Of a stretch of DNA of 64,000 nt, positions 32,407 through 41,248 are shown one piece after another. The notes under the pieces were generated by a model, which made no database searches, had not been told where the DNA came from, and saw only the letters and a list, made by a program, of their open reading frames with translations. A program made the position numbers and the translations under genes. This DNA comes from Lentibacillus persicus (GTDB lineage Bacteria; Bacillota; Bacilli; Bacillales; Amphibacillaceae), in assembly GCF_900112705.1 (NCBI RefSeq), contig NZ_FOMR01000004.1:1-64000 (forward strand), in the 5' to 3' direction. Numbering within the stretch: position 1 is the stretch's first letter; each line of letters opens with the position of its first letter.

Positions 32407-33726
32407 CTATTTTAAATTTTTTCCTTTATTATAAAACATTTGCATATCCTTTTCAGGCACAAGAGATCCGCCGGTAGCCCACGCTATATGATTGGCATGA
32501 CTTAATTTGATATTATTTTCTTCAGCATAACGATATATCTGCTTGGGTCCGATTAATCCAGCTGCTGCTGAAGGTTCCAAATAGATTTCTTCAGTATCGG
32601 CAAGGTAAGCGAGCTGCCGGTACAATTCGTCATCTTCCAGTGTGTATATGCCACTGGTCAATTGATCACTGACCACGGTCGCAAAACGGGACGGCCGACC
32701 GACAGCAAGTCCGTCTGCTTCGGTGCGATTATCGATCCCGAAATCCTGTACACTTATATTGTCCAATTCACCAGTCACGAGGCCGATTAGAACAGACGGC
32801 GAATGGGTAGGTTCTGCAAAAAAACAATGAACATGATCGCCAAGAACCTGTTTTAAGCCAAACGTAATGCCGCCCGGCGAGCCGCCGACGCCACAAGGTA
32901 AATAAACGAACAACGGGTGATCAGCATCCACAGTTATATCTTTCGCTTTGAGCTGTTTTTCTAACCTTAATGCAGCGGTACTATAACCTAAAAATAAATG
33001 TTTGGAATCCTCGTCATCTATGAAGTAACCTTTCGGGTTTTTAACCGTTGCTTCCCTTCCCGCTTTAATCGCTTCACTGAAATCGCCTTCAAACTCCAAT
33101 ACTTCAGCACCGTTTTTGCGCAATAAATCTTTTTTCCATTGTTTTGCATCCATTGACATATATACCGACACATTGAACCCAAGTTTTGCACTAATAATGC
33201 CGATGCTTAGTCCCAAATTACCTGTCGAGCCTACGCCAATTGAATACTGATTAAAAAAAGACTTGAAACGATCTGTTAAAAATACCTCGTAATCCTCGTC
33301 GTTTCGCAACATGCCCGATTCAATCGCCAGCTTTTCAGCATACTGCAAAACTTCATAGAAACCGCCTCTGGCTTTAATGGAACCTGCAACCGGGAGTTCA
33401 TGATCACACTTTAAATAAAACTTACCGTCCATCTCAGTTAAGTGTTTATTTTTCATTTGGCTGATTTCTTTCAAGGGCGATTCAATTACGCCGTTTGTAG
33501 CACTAGTTTCTGGAAAAGTCCTTTCCAGGAATGGTGCGAATCGCTGCCACCGCAATTCAGCATCTTCAATATCTTTACGTGTCAAGGGTAACGAAATTGC
33601 TTCATCCATCTTAGTAAGATTTGGGTTCATCCAAAATACAGGACGCAGTTCAATAATCTCCTTAAGAATTGGGTATTGACTTTGCCATTCGATTATTTCC
33701 TTCTGTGTGAAAACGATGATAGTCAC
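32407..33726 (-). CDS. dsdA: D-serine dehydratase (ammonia-lyase)
   Basis: Turns D-serine into pyruvate and ammonia with PLP, a detoxification and nitrogen-scavenging step. The 439-residue protein shows the PLP lysine in VAGSIKARGGFYEVL, the phosphate loop GVGSTGNLGLSIG and PCGVGGSPGG, and the expected N-terminal region (LRPVFWMNPN). Start is GTG 33726; the purine-rich GAAAAGAAG abuts it, so initiation may be weak. cysK follows in the same transcript. No DsdC regulator or D-serine permease is nearby. Confidence 0.9.
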   Translation of the reverse strand: MTIIVFTQKEIIEWQSQYPILKEIIELRPVFWMNPNLTKMDEAISLPLTRKDIEDAELRWQRFAPFLERTFPETSATNGVIESPLKEISQMKNKHLTEMDGKFYLKCDHELPVAGSIKARGGFYEVLQYAEKLAIESGMLRNDEDYEVFLTDRFKSFFNQYSIGVGSTGNLGLSIGIISAKLGFNVSVYMSMDAKQWKKDLLRKNGAEVLEFEGDFSEAIKAGREATVKNPKGYFIDDEDSKHLFLGYSTAALRLEKQLKAKDITVDADHPLFVYLPCGVGGSPGGITFGLKQVLGDHVHCFFAEPTHSPSVLIGLVTGELDNISVQDFGIDNRTEADGLAVGRPSRFATVVSDQLTSGIYTLEDDELYRQLAYLADTEEIYLEPSAAAGLIGPKQIYRYAEENNIKLSHANHIAWATGGSLVPEKDMQMFYNKGKNLK

Positions 33727-33843
33727 CTTCTTTTCTCAGGTTAATAATTACCATTCCCTACAAGTAGCTTATCATGTCACCAATTGTTAAGAAAAGCTAT
33801 TCCCGTTTATTATGTGCACCACACAAATATTGGCGCGCACATT

Positions 33844-33888
33844 AAAAGACAACCATTCAACACGAATACCTCGTGAATAGTTGTCTTT
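33844..33888 (-). terminator. terminator after ypcP
   Basis: AAAGACAAC and GTTGTCTTT form the stem base (33888-33880 with 33853-33845), with an inner CACGAG...CGTG pairing, then TTTTAAT on the minus strand. Confidence 0.7.
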
Positions 33889-33902
33889 CATTTAAGTGGA
33901 TT

Positions 33903-34775
33903 CTAATTGACTAGTTTGACCAAATTGTTAAGCTCCAGTTCCTGAAACTTACTTTCCACAATTTTTTTGTCATATTGCCAGACAGCGTTATCCAGACTGC
34001 AGCTGACTGATAGATCACATTTTATCTCAGCCAGCTGTCTGGATAATTCAAGCATGTCCCTGTCGTCACGTATTTTGGTTTGTACACCATTAGGAAGTTT
34101 ATCAAGATTTTCTAGAATTTGATCAATCGAGCCATGTTCCTGAATTAACTTTAATGCGGTTTTTTCACCGATTCCCTTTACACCTGGATAGTTATCGGAA
34201 CTATCTCCCATTAGCCCCTTCAAATCAACAATTTGTTCAGGTTGAAGACCTTTCCGGCCTGCGAATGTTTCTTTTTCAAATATTTCGTAGTTGCCGATAC
34301 CTTTACGCATGATTGCGACACGAATGCCGTCATCAACTAATTGTAAAATATCCTGATCACCGGTCAAAATTAACACATCATTATCAGATGAATTTTGTCT
34401 TGCCAGCGTACCAATACAATCATCAGCCTCATAGTTTTCCAGACCTATATTGGGAATATCAAAAGCATCGACAACGTTCTTGATGAGCTCAAACTGTGGG
34501 ATTAGCTCCTCAGGAGGTTCAGACCGGTTAGCTTTATATTCCTTGTAGAGTTCCGTGCGAAATGTCTTGCTTCCCATATCCCAACAGCAAATTACATGGG
34601 ATGGTGAAAATTTCTCTGCAGCATCAAGAAAATACCGCATAAATTGATAAACACCATTCGTCGGAAGACCTTTACTTGTTTTCATGAAATTTCCTCTGAA
34701 CGCTGTTGCAAAAAATCCCCTGAAGAGTAAAGCCATTCCATCGACAAGCATAATCGTATTCTTTTCTTCGTTCAC
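33903..34775 (-). CDS. ypcP: 5'-3' exonuclease (YpcP)
   Basis: A 290-residue flap/5'-3' exonuclease equal to the first domain of DNA polymerase I. Metal-binding acids are in MLVDGMALLFRGFF, NYEADDCIGTLA, LILTGDQDILQLV and DLKGLMGDSSDNYPGVKGIG, split as DLKGLMGDSSDN and YPGVKGIGEKTA (the helix-hairpin-helix). It removes RNA primers and flaps together with or instead of PolA. GTG 34775 begins just after the dynA stop, and its GAGGAGA site lies inside dynA. The pair dynA (ypbR) and ypcP is adjacent in B. subtilis too. Confidence 0.92.
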   Translation of the reverse strand: MNEEKNTIMLVDGMALLFRGFFATAFRGNFMKTSKGLPTNGVYQFMRYFLDAAEKFSPSHVICCWDMGSKTFRTELYKEYKANRSEPPEELIPQFELIKNVVDAFDIPNIGLENYEADDCIGTLARQNSSDNDVLILTGDQDILQLVDDGIRVAIMRKGIGNYEIFEKETFAGRKGLQPEQIVDLKGLMGDSSDNYPGVKGIGEKTALKLIQEHGSIDQILENLDKLPNGVQTKIRDDRDMLELSRQLAEIKCDLSVSCSLDNAVWQYDKKIVESKFQELELNNLVKLVN

Positions 34776-34776
34776 T

Positions 34777-37700
34777 TTAGCTCATCTCCTCGTAATTCGC
34801 TAAAATCGAAGTGAGTTTACCTTCACTTTTCCTCAATGTTTCGAGGTCAATTGTTTGATCATCCATAATTTGTAATTGATTATCAATGTAGCTGTCAACA
34901 TGTTCATCAATAAAATCTTTTATATTCCCAATGATAATTTGCCACTGTTGACTATATGATGTCTGCATTTTGGTGTGACTTTCGTTGATGTAGTCATTTG
35001 CAAATGGGTATAAAAGGTTAAAAATATTCTCTTTCATGGTCTCTTTTTCGTTTTTGGCAAAGAAGGCTTTTGGTCCATTAAATCCTTTTAGTTCTTTATC
35101 AAATGTTTGAACCGAAAGATCAAAAAATGCTTGCTCATAATCAGGCGTCACGAGATCTGTCGCTTCAAAATGGGGCAAAAGAAAGCCTTCATCAATATCC
35201 TTACTTTTACTTGTGTAATCAAGATAAATATCGTGTTTCATTTCGTTCACAAACGATTCAATTCTTAGTGAAACAGCCCGTAATTCTTGTAATAACTCGT
35301 ACCCCGCATAATCCAAAAGTTTTCTGAGGTTGTTTTTTAATTGTTGAGAAGCTTTTCTGCCCGACTCAGTAATCGTACCAGGATTAAACGTTTCTTTAAA
35401 CATATCGTTAAATCGGATCGAGAATCTTTCGAGCACAAAGTATAACTGTTTTTCAAGTTTTTGGGTGATTTGCTGTTCGTATAAATCACTGTTAATGTCG
35501 TTGATCACCATTTTTAAAGACGTTCGTTTAGTTATTAAATCCCGACGCGCACGTTTCTTTTCTTCTTCGTCCATCTGTAGGGATTCCAAAAAATGCGTGA
35601 TTGACAGCTTAGCCCGGCTGATGTCCCTGATTGCTGAATCAATGGTCAACGAAGCCAATTCGTTACGAATAAAATTTTCAAACGCATATTCGAAAGCTTT
35701 CATTTGTCCATTTAAATGACTGTTTTCCTGTTTTTCTTCAAGCGAGCGTTTACTTGATACCGGGAATAACCTTGGAAAGTGAATACCAAGTGATGTCAGC
35801 TGCTCTTTTATATAGCGTTGAACCATTTCACGTTCTGACGTGTCTTCAGCCAGATCAGAAGCATTCATAACAAAGAACATTTTATCCAGCTGGAAAGAGT
35901 CTTTTACACGGCCGAGCTGCATGAGAAAATCTTTATCGGCCCGTGAAAAAGCATGGTTATAATAGGTGACATATAGAATTGCATCAGCGTATTTAATATA
36001 ATCAAATGCCACATCAGTATGTCTGGCGTTAATCGAATCGGCACCAGGCGTATCAACTAATGTGATGCCGTCTCTTGTCAGCTTGCAATCGTAATAGAGG
36101 TCAACTGACTCGATGAAACTTGCAATTGTTTCATCCGTTACGAAAGAAGCGAATTCATCGAGTCCGATTGCTATTTCATCGCCGATTTCTTTTTCGCGGT
36201 TCTTGTAACCTTCAAGAAGTGCCTTCAAATAAGCCTGTTGCGTCGTATGCAATTGATCGTTCTGATGGATATTGTGTTTCACTATCCAGGCTAATAACTC
36301 ATCAATACTGTCTGTTTCAGGTTCAAACTGATGGAGCAGTGATTTAAGATCGCTGATCAGTGTTGCTTCATCTTTCATTTTCACGATTACCGTACCATGT
36401 TTATAATCCTCATTTACAGGATTAATCCGATTGATAACAGCCGTTGTCGGATTAGGTGCTGAAGGCAGAATATGCTCTCCAATCAGCGCGTTCGCAAGCG
36501 AGGATTTTCCCGCACTGAAAGCGCCGAATAGCGCAACGGTAAACTTGCGGCTCTTTAACCGGTTATGTTTATGCTGCAAATCAGCTATAATTGAACCAAA
36601 ACCGGGCAATTCTTTTACCGTCTCAGTAACGTCTTCCAGATCACTTAAAACACGATCTGCTTGATAATTGTATCCAGATTCTGGTGGGTGTTGATCTGTT
36701 TGAAACTCCTCAATAGCTGGTGCAGTTGTTTTTTTATCAGTAGTTAAATCATCCATTTTAATGATCTCATTTGTGAATGCCATTGCTTTTTCGAGTTCCT
36801 GCCAGTCATCATCGTTTATTTTCGGATTTGTGAAGCTAGTGTCAACTTCGCGTAGCTTTTCATCTAAATCACGTTTGAGCATTTCAGTCGTTTCGCGCTG
36901 TTTTTGTGTGTTCTCTACATCTGCTCGTTCCGATTCCAATTCAGCAAGCTCATTAGATGTTTTATCAGTGATTAATTCTTTAGCCGAATCCAAGAGCTTA
37001 AGTGCTTCTTGTTTATATTTCTGTTTAATATCGTTACTGATATCATCAGTATAATGAAGGACATAATCACCATTTACGGTCGCTCCGGGCTTAATCAGCG
37101 AACGAAGGTTTGCCGTATCATAAGTGATCGACATGTTTTGCACTTGGTGTGTTATTTCCTGGTCATGCAAACCATATGACTGCAACAAATTCAATAGCTT
37201 GTCACGCAGCCTCCATTGTACCGAGGTCTCGATTGTCTCCTGTAACCCGGCTAAGAAATCAGCTTCCCGTTTGCGGCGAGCTTCGGCTGTCTTTTTGTTC
37301 GAACCAAAAAGTCCAACTTTAAAGTCCTGTTGCTGTGACTGCAAATAAGCATGCGCCAAATCGCGCAAAGTTGCAGGCATCAGATAAGCATTTTTCAATG
37401 TTGTATTAACTTCGTGCCGCACGTCTTTTTCAAGGTCTTCGGACAAATTATTTAGCCGATTGATTTTGAGGTTCAATTCTTCCAATCGGTAGACACTATC
37501 GCCCTCTCCGGGGTCGCTTTCGCTTACTTCAGACTCATACTCCTGTTGTAAATGCCGTTTATGCTCATCTACCACCTGTTCGACAGAACGTTCCACATTT
37601 AAAAAGTTATCTCTTTCGTTTGTCAGCAGCTGAAATAGCTCGTTTTTTATTGCGTCGATTTGATTGTTTGGAGATTCTTTGTCAAATAAAGAAGAATAAT

Positions 37701-38403
37701 AGACTTTCTCAGGCATAATTCCCCATTGTTCAAACGTTTGATTAATTTTTCGACAAAACTCATCGAAGGGCAATTCGTTTTCGTTATGTTTATCGATCTG
37801 ATTAATAATAATAAAAAACGGTATATGATGCTTCTGCACTTTTTTAAGAAATTCCAAGTTAACCTCCGATTGAACATGGTTATAATCCATAACATAAAAA
37901 AGAGCATCTACCAAGTGCATTGATGATTCAGTGATTAGACGATCTGCATCATCTGCTGCATCAATTCCCGGCGTGTCGATGATTGTGCAGTTCTCTGGTA
38001 AAATAGCTTCTTTCGTACTGATTTCAATTTCTTTAATCGTGCCTTTCTCCATTGCATAGTCTTTTATCATATCGATATCATACGGTTCTTCGTATTCAAG
38101 CACAGTTCCTTCATCCGTATAGACCTGGGCTCTTCCCTCTCCAGACGTTATTTTGACAACGTTCGCACTGGTTGGGATCGGGCTCTTAGGCAGGATAAGG
38201 CGTTCTAAAAGGTGGTTGATCATAGAAGATTTACCAGCAGAAAAATGACCAATAAAACTGACCATAAACTCCTGATTCATCCACTTCTTGGAAATTTGAA
38301 GCATCTTTTCAGCACTTTTCATATCTGCATTCTCAAGCATTATCTGATATAAGCTCACCAATTGCTTTTTGTTTATTCCAGTGTATTGCACTTCGGTTAT
38401 CAT
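34777..38403 (-). CDS. dynA: bacterial dynamin-like protein DynA (YpbR), double dynamin
   Basis: A 1208-residue membrane-remodelling GTPase made of two fused dynamin units. Unit 1 has P-loop GHFSAGKSSM (52-61), switch DTPGIDAADD and NQIDKH. Unit 2 has GAFSAGKSSLANALIG (from about residue 628), DTPGADSINA and NASDLAED. Both are followed by long helical stalks. B. subtilis DynA (about 1190 residues) tethers and fuses membranes and helps against phage and antibiotics. ATG 38403 is chosen as the start (GGAAGGGA about 12 bases before); an upstream TTG at 38433 is possible. Confidence 0.93.
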   Translation of the reverse strand: MITEVQYTGINKKQLVSLYQIMLENADMKSAEKMLQISKKWMNQEFMVSFIGHFSAGKSSMINHLLERLILPKSPIPTSANVVKITSGEGRAQVYTDEGTVLEYEEPYDIDMIKDYAMEKGTIKEIEISTKEAILPENCTIIDTPGIDAADDADRLITESSMHLVDALFYVMDYNHVQSEVNLEFLKKVQKHHIPFFIIINQIDKHNENELPFDEFCRKINQTFEQWGIMPEKVYYSSLFDKESPNNQIDAIKNELFQLLTNERDNFLNVERSVEQVVDEHKRHLQQEYESEVSESDPGEGDSVYRLEELNLKINRLNNLSEDLEKDVRHEVNTTLKNAYLMPATLRDLAHAYLQSQQQDFKVGLFGSNKKTAEARRKREADFLAGLQETIETSVQWRLRDKLLNLLQSYGLHDQEITHQVQNMSITYDTANLRSLIKPGATVNGDYVLHYTDDISNDIKQKYKQEALKLLDSAKELITDKTSNELAELESERADVENTQKQRETTEMLKRDLDEKLREVDTSFTNPKINDDDWQELEKAMAFTNEIIKMDDLTTDKKTTAPAIEEFQTDQHPPESGYNYQADRVLSDLEDVTETVKELPGFGSIIADLQHKHNRLKSRKFTVALFGAFSAGKSSLANALIGEHILPSAPNPTTAVINRINPVNEDYKHGTVIVKMKDEATLISDLKSLLHQFEPETDSIDELLAWIVKHNIHQNDQLHTTQQAYLKALLEGYKNREKEIGDEIAIGLDEFASFVTDETIASFIESVDLYYDCKLTRDGITLVDTPGADSINARHTDVAFDYIKYADAILYVTYYNHAFSRADKDFLMQLGRVKDSFQLDKMFFVMNASDLAEDTSEREMVQRYIKEQLTSLGIHFPRLFPVSSKRSLEEKQENSHLNGQMKAFEYAFENFIRNELASLTIDSAIRDISRAKLSITHFLESLQMDEEEKKRARRDLITKRTSLKMVINDINSDLYEQQITQKLEKQLYFVLERFSIRFNDMFKETFNPGTITESGRKASQQLKNNLRKLLDYAGYELLQELRAVSLRIESFVNEMKHDIYLDYTSKSKDIDEGFLLPHFEATDLVTPDYEQAFFDLSVQTFDKELKGFNGPKAFFAKNEKETMKENIFNLLYPFANDYINESHTKMQTSYSQQWQIIIGNIKDFIDEHVDSYIDNQLQIMDDQTIDLETLRKSEGKLTSILANYEEMS

Positions 38404-38514
38404 GTAATGTTCGTTTCCCTTCCATCCAAACAATTATGATAGTATTATAGCAAAGCACTGATGCTAAAGTCGACAGATTTCAGCGATTTAGACAGTACTG
38501 CCCTATTAACTTGT

Positions 38515-38982
38515 TTAATCTTTTGATTCAGTAATAACTTTATTGTAGATTGATCGGATAATATCGCCTCGGCTTATCACGCCAACCACTCTGCCGGAAT
38601 CATCCGTTACGGGGATTTTCTTGAAATGATAACGTGATAAAATTGTCAGCGCTTCTTCGATTTCATCATCAGGTCTTACCGTGTAAATGTTTTTTTTCAT
38701 AATCCCGCCGGAGTGGCGTTCGATACTGGTTTCCACTTTTTGTTTCAGTTCCTCTGTTTCTCTGATAAAAACCATTGAGAAGGCATCGTAAATCGTACGG
38801 CCATTCGGCTGTAAGTAGCGAATAATATCACCGTCACTAATCATCCCTATTAAATGATTGTCTTCATCAACAACTGGCACACCGCCGATTTTATGCTCGA
38901 CAAACGTTTTTAACAGTTCTTTTATGGTCGTATCTTTCTGAATTGATATGACATCAGTAATCATGAAGTCATGTATCTTCAA
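38515..38982 (-). CDS. CBS-pair protein
   Basis: A 155-residue protein made of two CBS repeats (FMITDVISIQKDTTIKELLK to about 60; NIYTVRPDDEIEEALTILS to the end), each closing with ISDGDIIR or ISRGDIIR. Such pairs bind adenine nucleotides as energy or ligand sensors. No catalytic domain is attached. TTG 38982 is preferred since GAGGTG (38994-38989) is six bases upstream; the frame stays open to 39015. The target protein is unknown and neighbours give no hint. Confidence 0.8.
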   Translation of the reverse strand: MKIHDFMITDVISIQKDTTIKELLKTFVEHKIGGVPVVDEDNHLIGMISDGDIIRYLQPNGRTIYDAFSMVFIRETEELKQKVETSIERHSGGIMKKNIYTVRPDDEIEEALTILSRYHFKKIPVTDDSGRVVGVISRGDIIRSIYNKVITESKD

Positions 38983-39209
38983 CGCTGTCACCTCGTTAAA
39001 TAATATTTGGGGCACGACACTACTAGATTTGCCACGGTTATCGTATCATATTTCGTCAGTATTTGTGGCGTCATAAAATCGTGTTTACATAATATAATTA
39101 TGGTTTACACTTTTTGCGAGTAGTCATTTTGCTTTTTTATCAGTGTATTTTCAAGTTATCCTTTTGACACAAAAACATAAACTGCGAACTAGTTAGTGCC
39201 CCGTCCACC

Positions 39210-39226
39210 GCTTCGGAAATACACGT
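39210..39226. repeat. hairpin-repeat fragment
   Basis: GCTTCGGAAATACACGT equals one arm of the larger repeats nearby (39459-39577) and the fragment at 3943. It lacks its partner arm. Confidence 0.55.
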
Positions 39227-39240
39227 GAATGCTTAAAGCC

Positions 39241-39412
39241 GCTCCGGCAATATACTTCGCTTTCCATGGGCACGGCCTCGGGCCAACAGGATGTTGGTCA
39301 CAAAGGCATTGCCACAGGACGTGGCGTACTTAGCCTTTGAACCTTACCGCTTTCTTGCGGGGTCTTCGGACACGTGCTGTTCCCATAGGAGTCTTCGTAT
39401 ATTGCCTGCGCT
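39241..39412. repeat. Bacillaceae hairpin repeat (reverse orientation) with a nested element
   Basis: Outer arms GCTCCGGCAATATAC (39241-39255) and GTATATTGCCTGCGC (39397-39411) pair. The arms continue with TTCGCTTTCC and CCCATAGGAGTCTTC as in the complete copy at 39459, but in reverse orientation. The middle is interrupted by the AGGAY-loop element at 39283-39339, so one repeat sits inside the other. Confidence 0.7.
39283..39339 (+). repeat. double AGGAY-loop hairpin element, copy 2
   Basis: Hairpin A: CCAAC (39283-39287), loop AGGAT, GTTGG (39293-39297). Hairpin B: CCAC (39312-39315), loop AGGAC, GTGG (39321-39324). B is enclosed by CAAAGGC (39301-39307) and GCCTTTG (39333-39339). Relative to copy 1 (11818-11875) hairpin A changes AA:TT to TG:CA, keeping the pairing. 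Confidence 0.7.
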
Positions 39413-39458
39413 GGGAAGTGTTAACTGTTTCCATAGGAGTATAGGAGCAAACAAGCCT

Positions 39459-39577
39459 AGCGTAGGAAATACACGCCGACTCCTGCGGGAGCATAGGCAT
39501 AGGTGAGACTCCGCTGGGCGTTAGCCCGAGGAGGCTCACCAGCCGCCCGCGGAAAGCGGCGTGTATTTCCGGAGCGG
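39459..39577. repeat. Bacillaceae hairpin repeat, complete copy
   Basis: Arms GCGTAGGAAATACACGCCG (39460-39478) and CGGCGTGTATTTCCGGAGC (39557-39575) pair almost fully. The inside has ACTCCTGCGGGAGC, GCATAGGTGAGA, GGCTCACCAGC and GCCCGCGGAAAG, shared with the copy at 15761-15878. Confidence 0.78.
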
Positions 39578-39674
39578 TGTCATAGAACTAACTGGAATCA
39601 GAAGGAAGAATTTTCACTGTGTCGCAGTTTACATCAACTGTGCAATAAGTTTTAGGTGACAGTCAAAAAAGTGA

Positions 39675-39701
39675 AAAACCCCTGCTATACAGGGGTTTTG
39701 T
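39675..39701 (-). terminator. terminator of the yng-type operon
   Basis: A 10-bp perfect stem, AAAACCCCTG and CAGGGGTTTT (39699-39690 with 39684-39675), then further T on the minus strand, just after the yngE stop. Confidence 0.85.
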
Positions 39702-39703
39702 TC

Positions 39704-41233
39704 TTATACGGGATAGACGCCATGTTTGCGCTCTGTGAATGTTACATTCTTTGCTTCATATATCTGATAACGCTTGATCAATTCGCTTCTTAATTTATCT
39801 GGATCCACAACTGCATCCACTACCATTTCTGACGCTAATCGGTAAATATCAATGTTATCTTTATATTCCTCTTGCTTTTCTTTTACAAATTGCGGACGTT
39901 CTTCCTCAGGTAATTCGGCTATTTTATTCGCGTATACAGCATTAACGGCGGCTTCAGGACCCATGACAGCAATTTGCGCTGTTGGTAAGGCCAAACACGC
40001 ATCAGGCTCAAAAGCAGGACCAGCCATGGCGTACAGACCGGCGCCATAGGCTTTTCGCACAACAACCGAAATTTTAGGCACAGTTGCCTCACTCATCGTC
40101 GCGAGCATCTTGGCACCATGACGGATAATGCCTGCTTGCTCAACTTTTGTGCCAATCATAAACCCGGGGATGTCCATCAGGAATAATAATGGTATGTTGA
40201 AGGCGTCACATAGTTGGATAAATTTAGCTGCTTTATCAGCTGAATCCGGAAACAAAACGCCGCCTTTCATTCGTGGCTGATTCGCAATAATCCCAACTGC
40301 CTTTCCATCAATGCGGGAAAGACCTGTAATCAATTCGGGTGCAAATTTCTTTTTTATTTCACAGAAGCTGTCTTCATCAATGAGTTGTTTAATAAGATCA
40401 AGCATATTAAATGGTGCATTCTGATTTTCCGGTATAAGTTCAGTTATCGACTTTTCAAACTGTTTAACCGTCTTTGGTTCAACAGCAGCCGGTTTTTCTC
40501 TGAAATTAGGTGGAAAATAAGAAAGGTAATGACGCGTATAGCTGATTGCTTCCTCTTCAGATTTAACCAACACATCGCCAACACCTGAAACGGAGGTATG
40601 CATTTTGGCACCTCCCATTTCTTCAAGGCTCACTTTTTCGCCGATAACTTTTTCGGCCATTCTCGGTGAGCCCAAATACATCGATGCATTGCCATCAACC
40701 ATTACGACAATATCACAGAACGCCGGTATGTACGCACCACCCGCGGCGGAAGGTCCGAATAAAAGACAAACTTGTGGCACTCTGCCGGATAGTTTTATTT
40801 GATTATGGAAAATCCGCCCGGCTCCGCGGCGCCCCGGAAACATTTCTATTTGATCAGTGATGCGCGCACCTGCCGAATCCACAAGATAAAGCATCGGTAT
40901 CTCCAGTTTAGCTGCTGTTTCCTGAATACGAATAATTTTTTCCACCGTTCTTTTTCCCCACGAACCTGCTTTCACAGTCGAATCGTTTGCCATAACGCAT
41001 ACGTCTTGGCCATGTATGCGGCCTATCCCTGTCACAACGCCATCAGAAGGCAGCCCATCGGCCATGTTATTAGCAAAAAAGGCGTCTTCTACATCGATAT
41101 CCTCGTCAAATAACTGTTTAAGCCTGGATCTGACAAACATTTTTCCCTTTTCTTCATTTTTTTGATGATATTTTTCATGCCCGCCTTTTTCAATCTTGTC
41201 TATGCGTTCTTTCAGATCGTTAATATAGTTCAT
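39704..41233 (-). CDS. yngE: acyl-CoA carboxylase carboxyltransferase subunit (methylcrotonyl-CoA type, YngE)
   Basis: A 509-residue biotin-dependent carboxyltransferase that moves carboxyl from biotin to an acyl-CoA. Two crotonase-like halves are visible: N-half with GRIHGQDVCVMANDSTVKAGS and SAGARITDQIEMFPGRRGAG, each cut here to GRIHGQDVCVMAND and SAGARITDQ, and C-half with GIIANQPRMKGGVL and AYGAGLYAMAGPAF. Partners are yngH (biotin carboxylase) and yngHB (biotin carrier) upstream. ATG 41233 is seven bases from GGGGAGG; ATG 41239 is too close. The methylcrotonyl-CoA substrate is inferred from the operon. Confidence 0.88.
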   Translation of the reverse strand: MNYINDLKERIDKIEKGGHEKYHQKNEEKGKMFVRSRLKQLFDEDIDVEDAFFANNMADGLPSDGVVTGIGRIHGQDVCVMANDSTVKAGSWGKRTVEKIIRIQETAAKLEIPMLYLVDSAGARITDQIEMFPGRRGAGRIFHNQIKLSGRVPQVCLLFGPSAAGGAYIPAFCDIVVMVDGNASMYLGSPRMAEKVIGEKVSLEEMGGAKMHTSVSGVGDVLVKSEEEAISYTRHYLSYFPPNFREKPAAVEPKTVKQFEKSITELIPENQNAPFNMLDLIKQLIDEDSFCEIKKKFAPELITGLSRIDGKAVGIIANQPRMKGGVLFPDSADKAAKFIQLCDAFNIPLLFLMDIPGFMIGTKVEQAGIIRHGAKMLATMSEATVPKISVVVRKAYGAGLYAMAGPAFEPDACLALPTAQIAVMGPEAAVNAVYANKIAELPEEERPQFVKEKQEEYKDNIDIYRLASEMVVDAVVDPDKLRSELIKRYQIYEAKNVTFTERKHGVYPV

Positions 41234-41248
41234 TGCCATACCTCCCCG

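Larger units (their letters stand above)
38983..39703. other. gene-free repeat island between the CBS gene and the yng operon
   Basis: About 720 bases without a credible gene. 38983-39190 is A/T-rich and holds the CBS gene promoter. 39210-39577 is a pile of hairpin repeats. 39580-39670 shows nothing specific. The yng terminator stands at 39675-39701. Short open frames here run through the palindromic repeats and have no ribosome sites. Confidence 0.65.

Noticed and set aside
39291-39539. Open frames within the repeat island
   Set aside because: They are products of palindromic repeat sequence and share no coding signs.
39200-39580. Possible CRISPR array
   Set aside because: The repeats are long hairpins in mixed orientation without regular spacers, and no cas genes are near.
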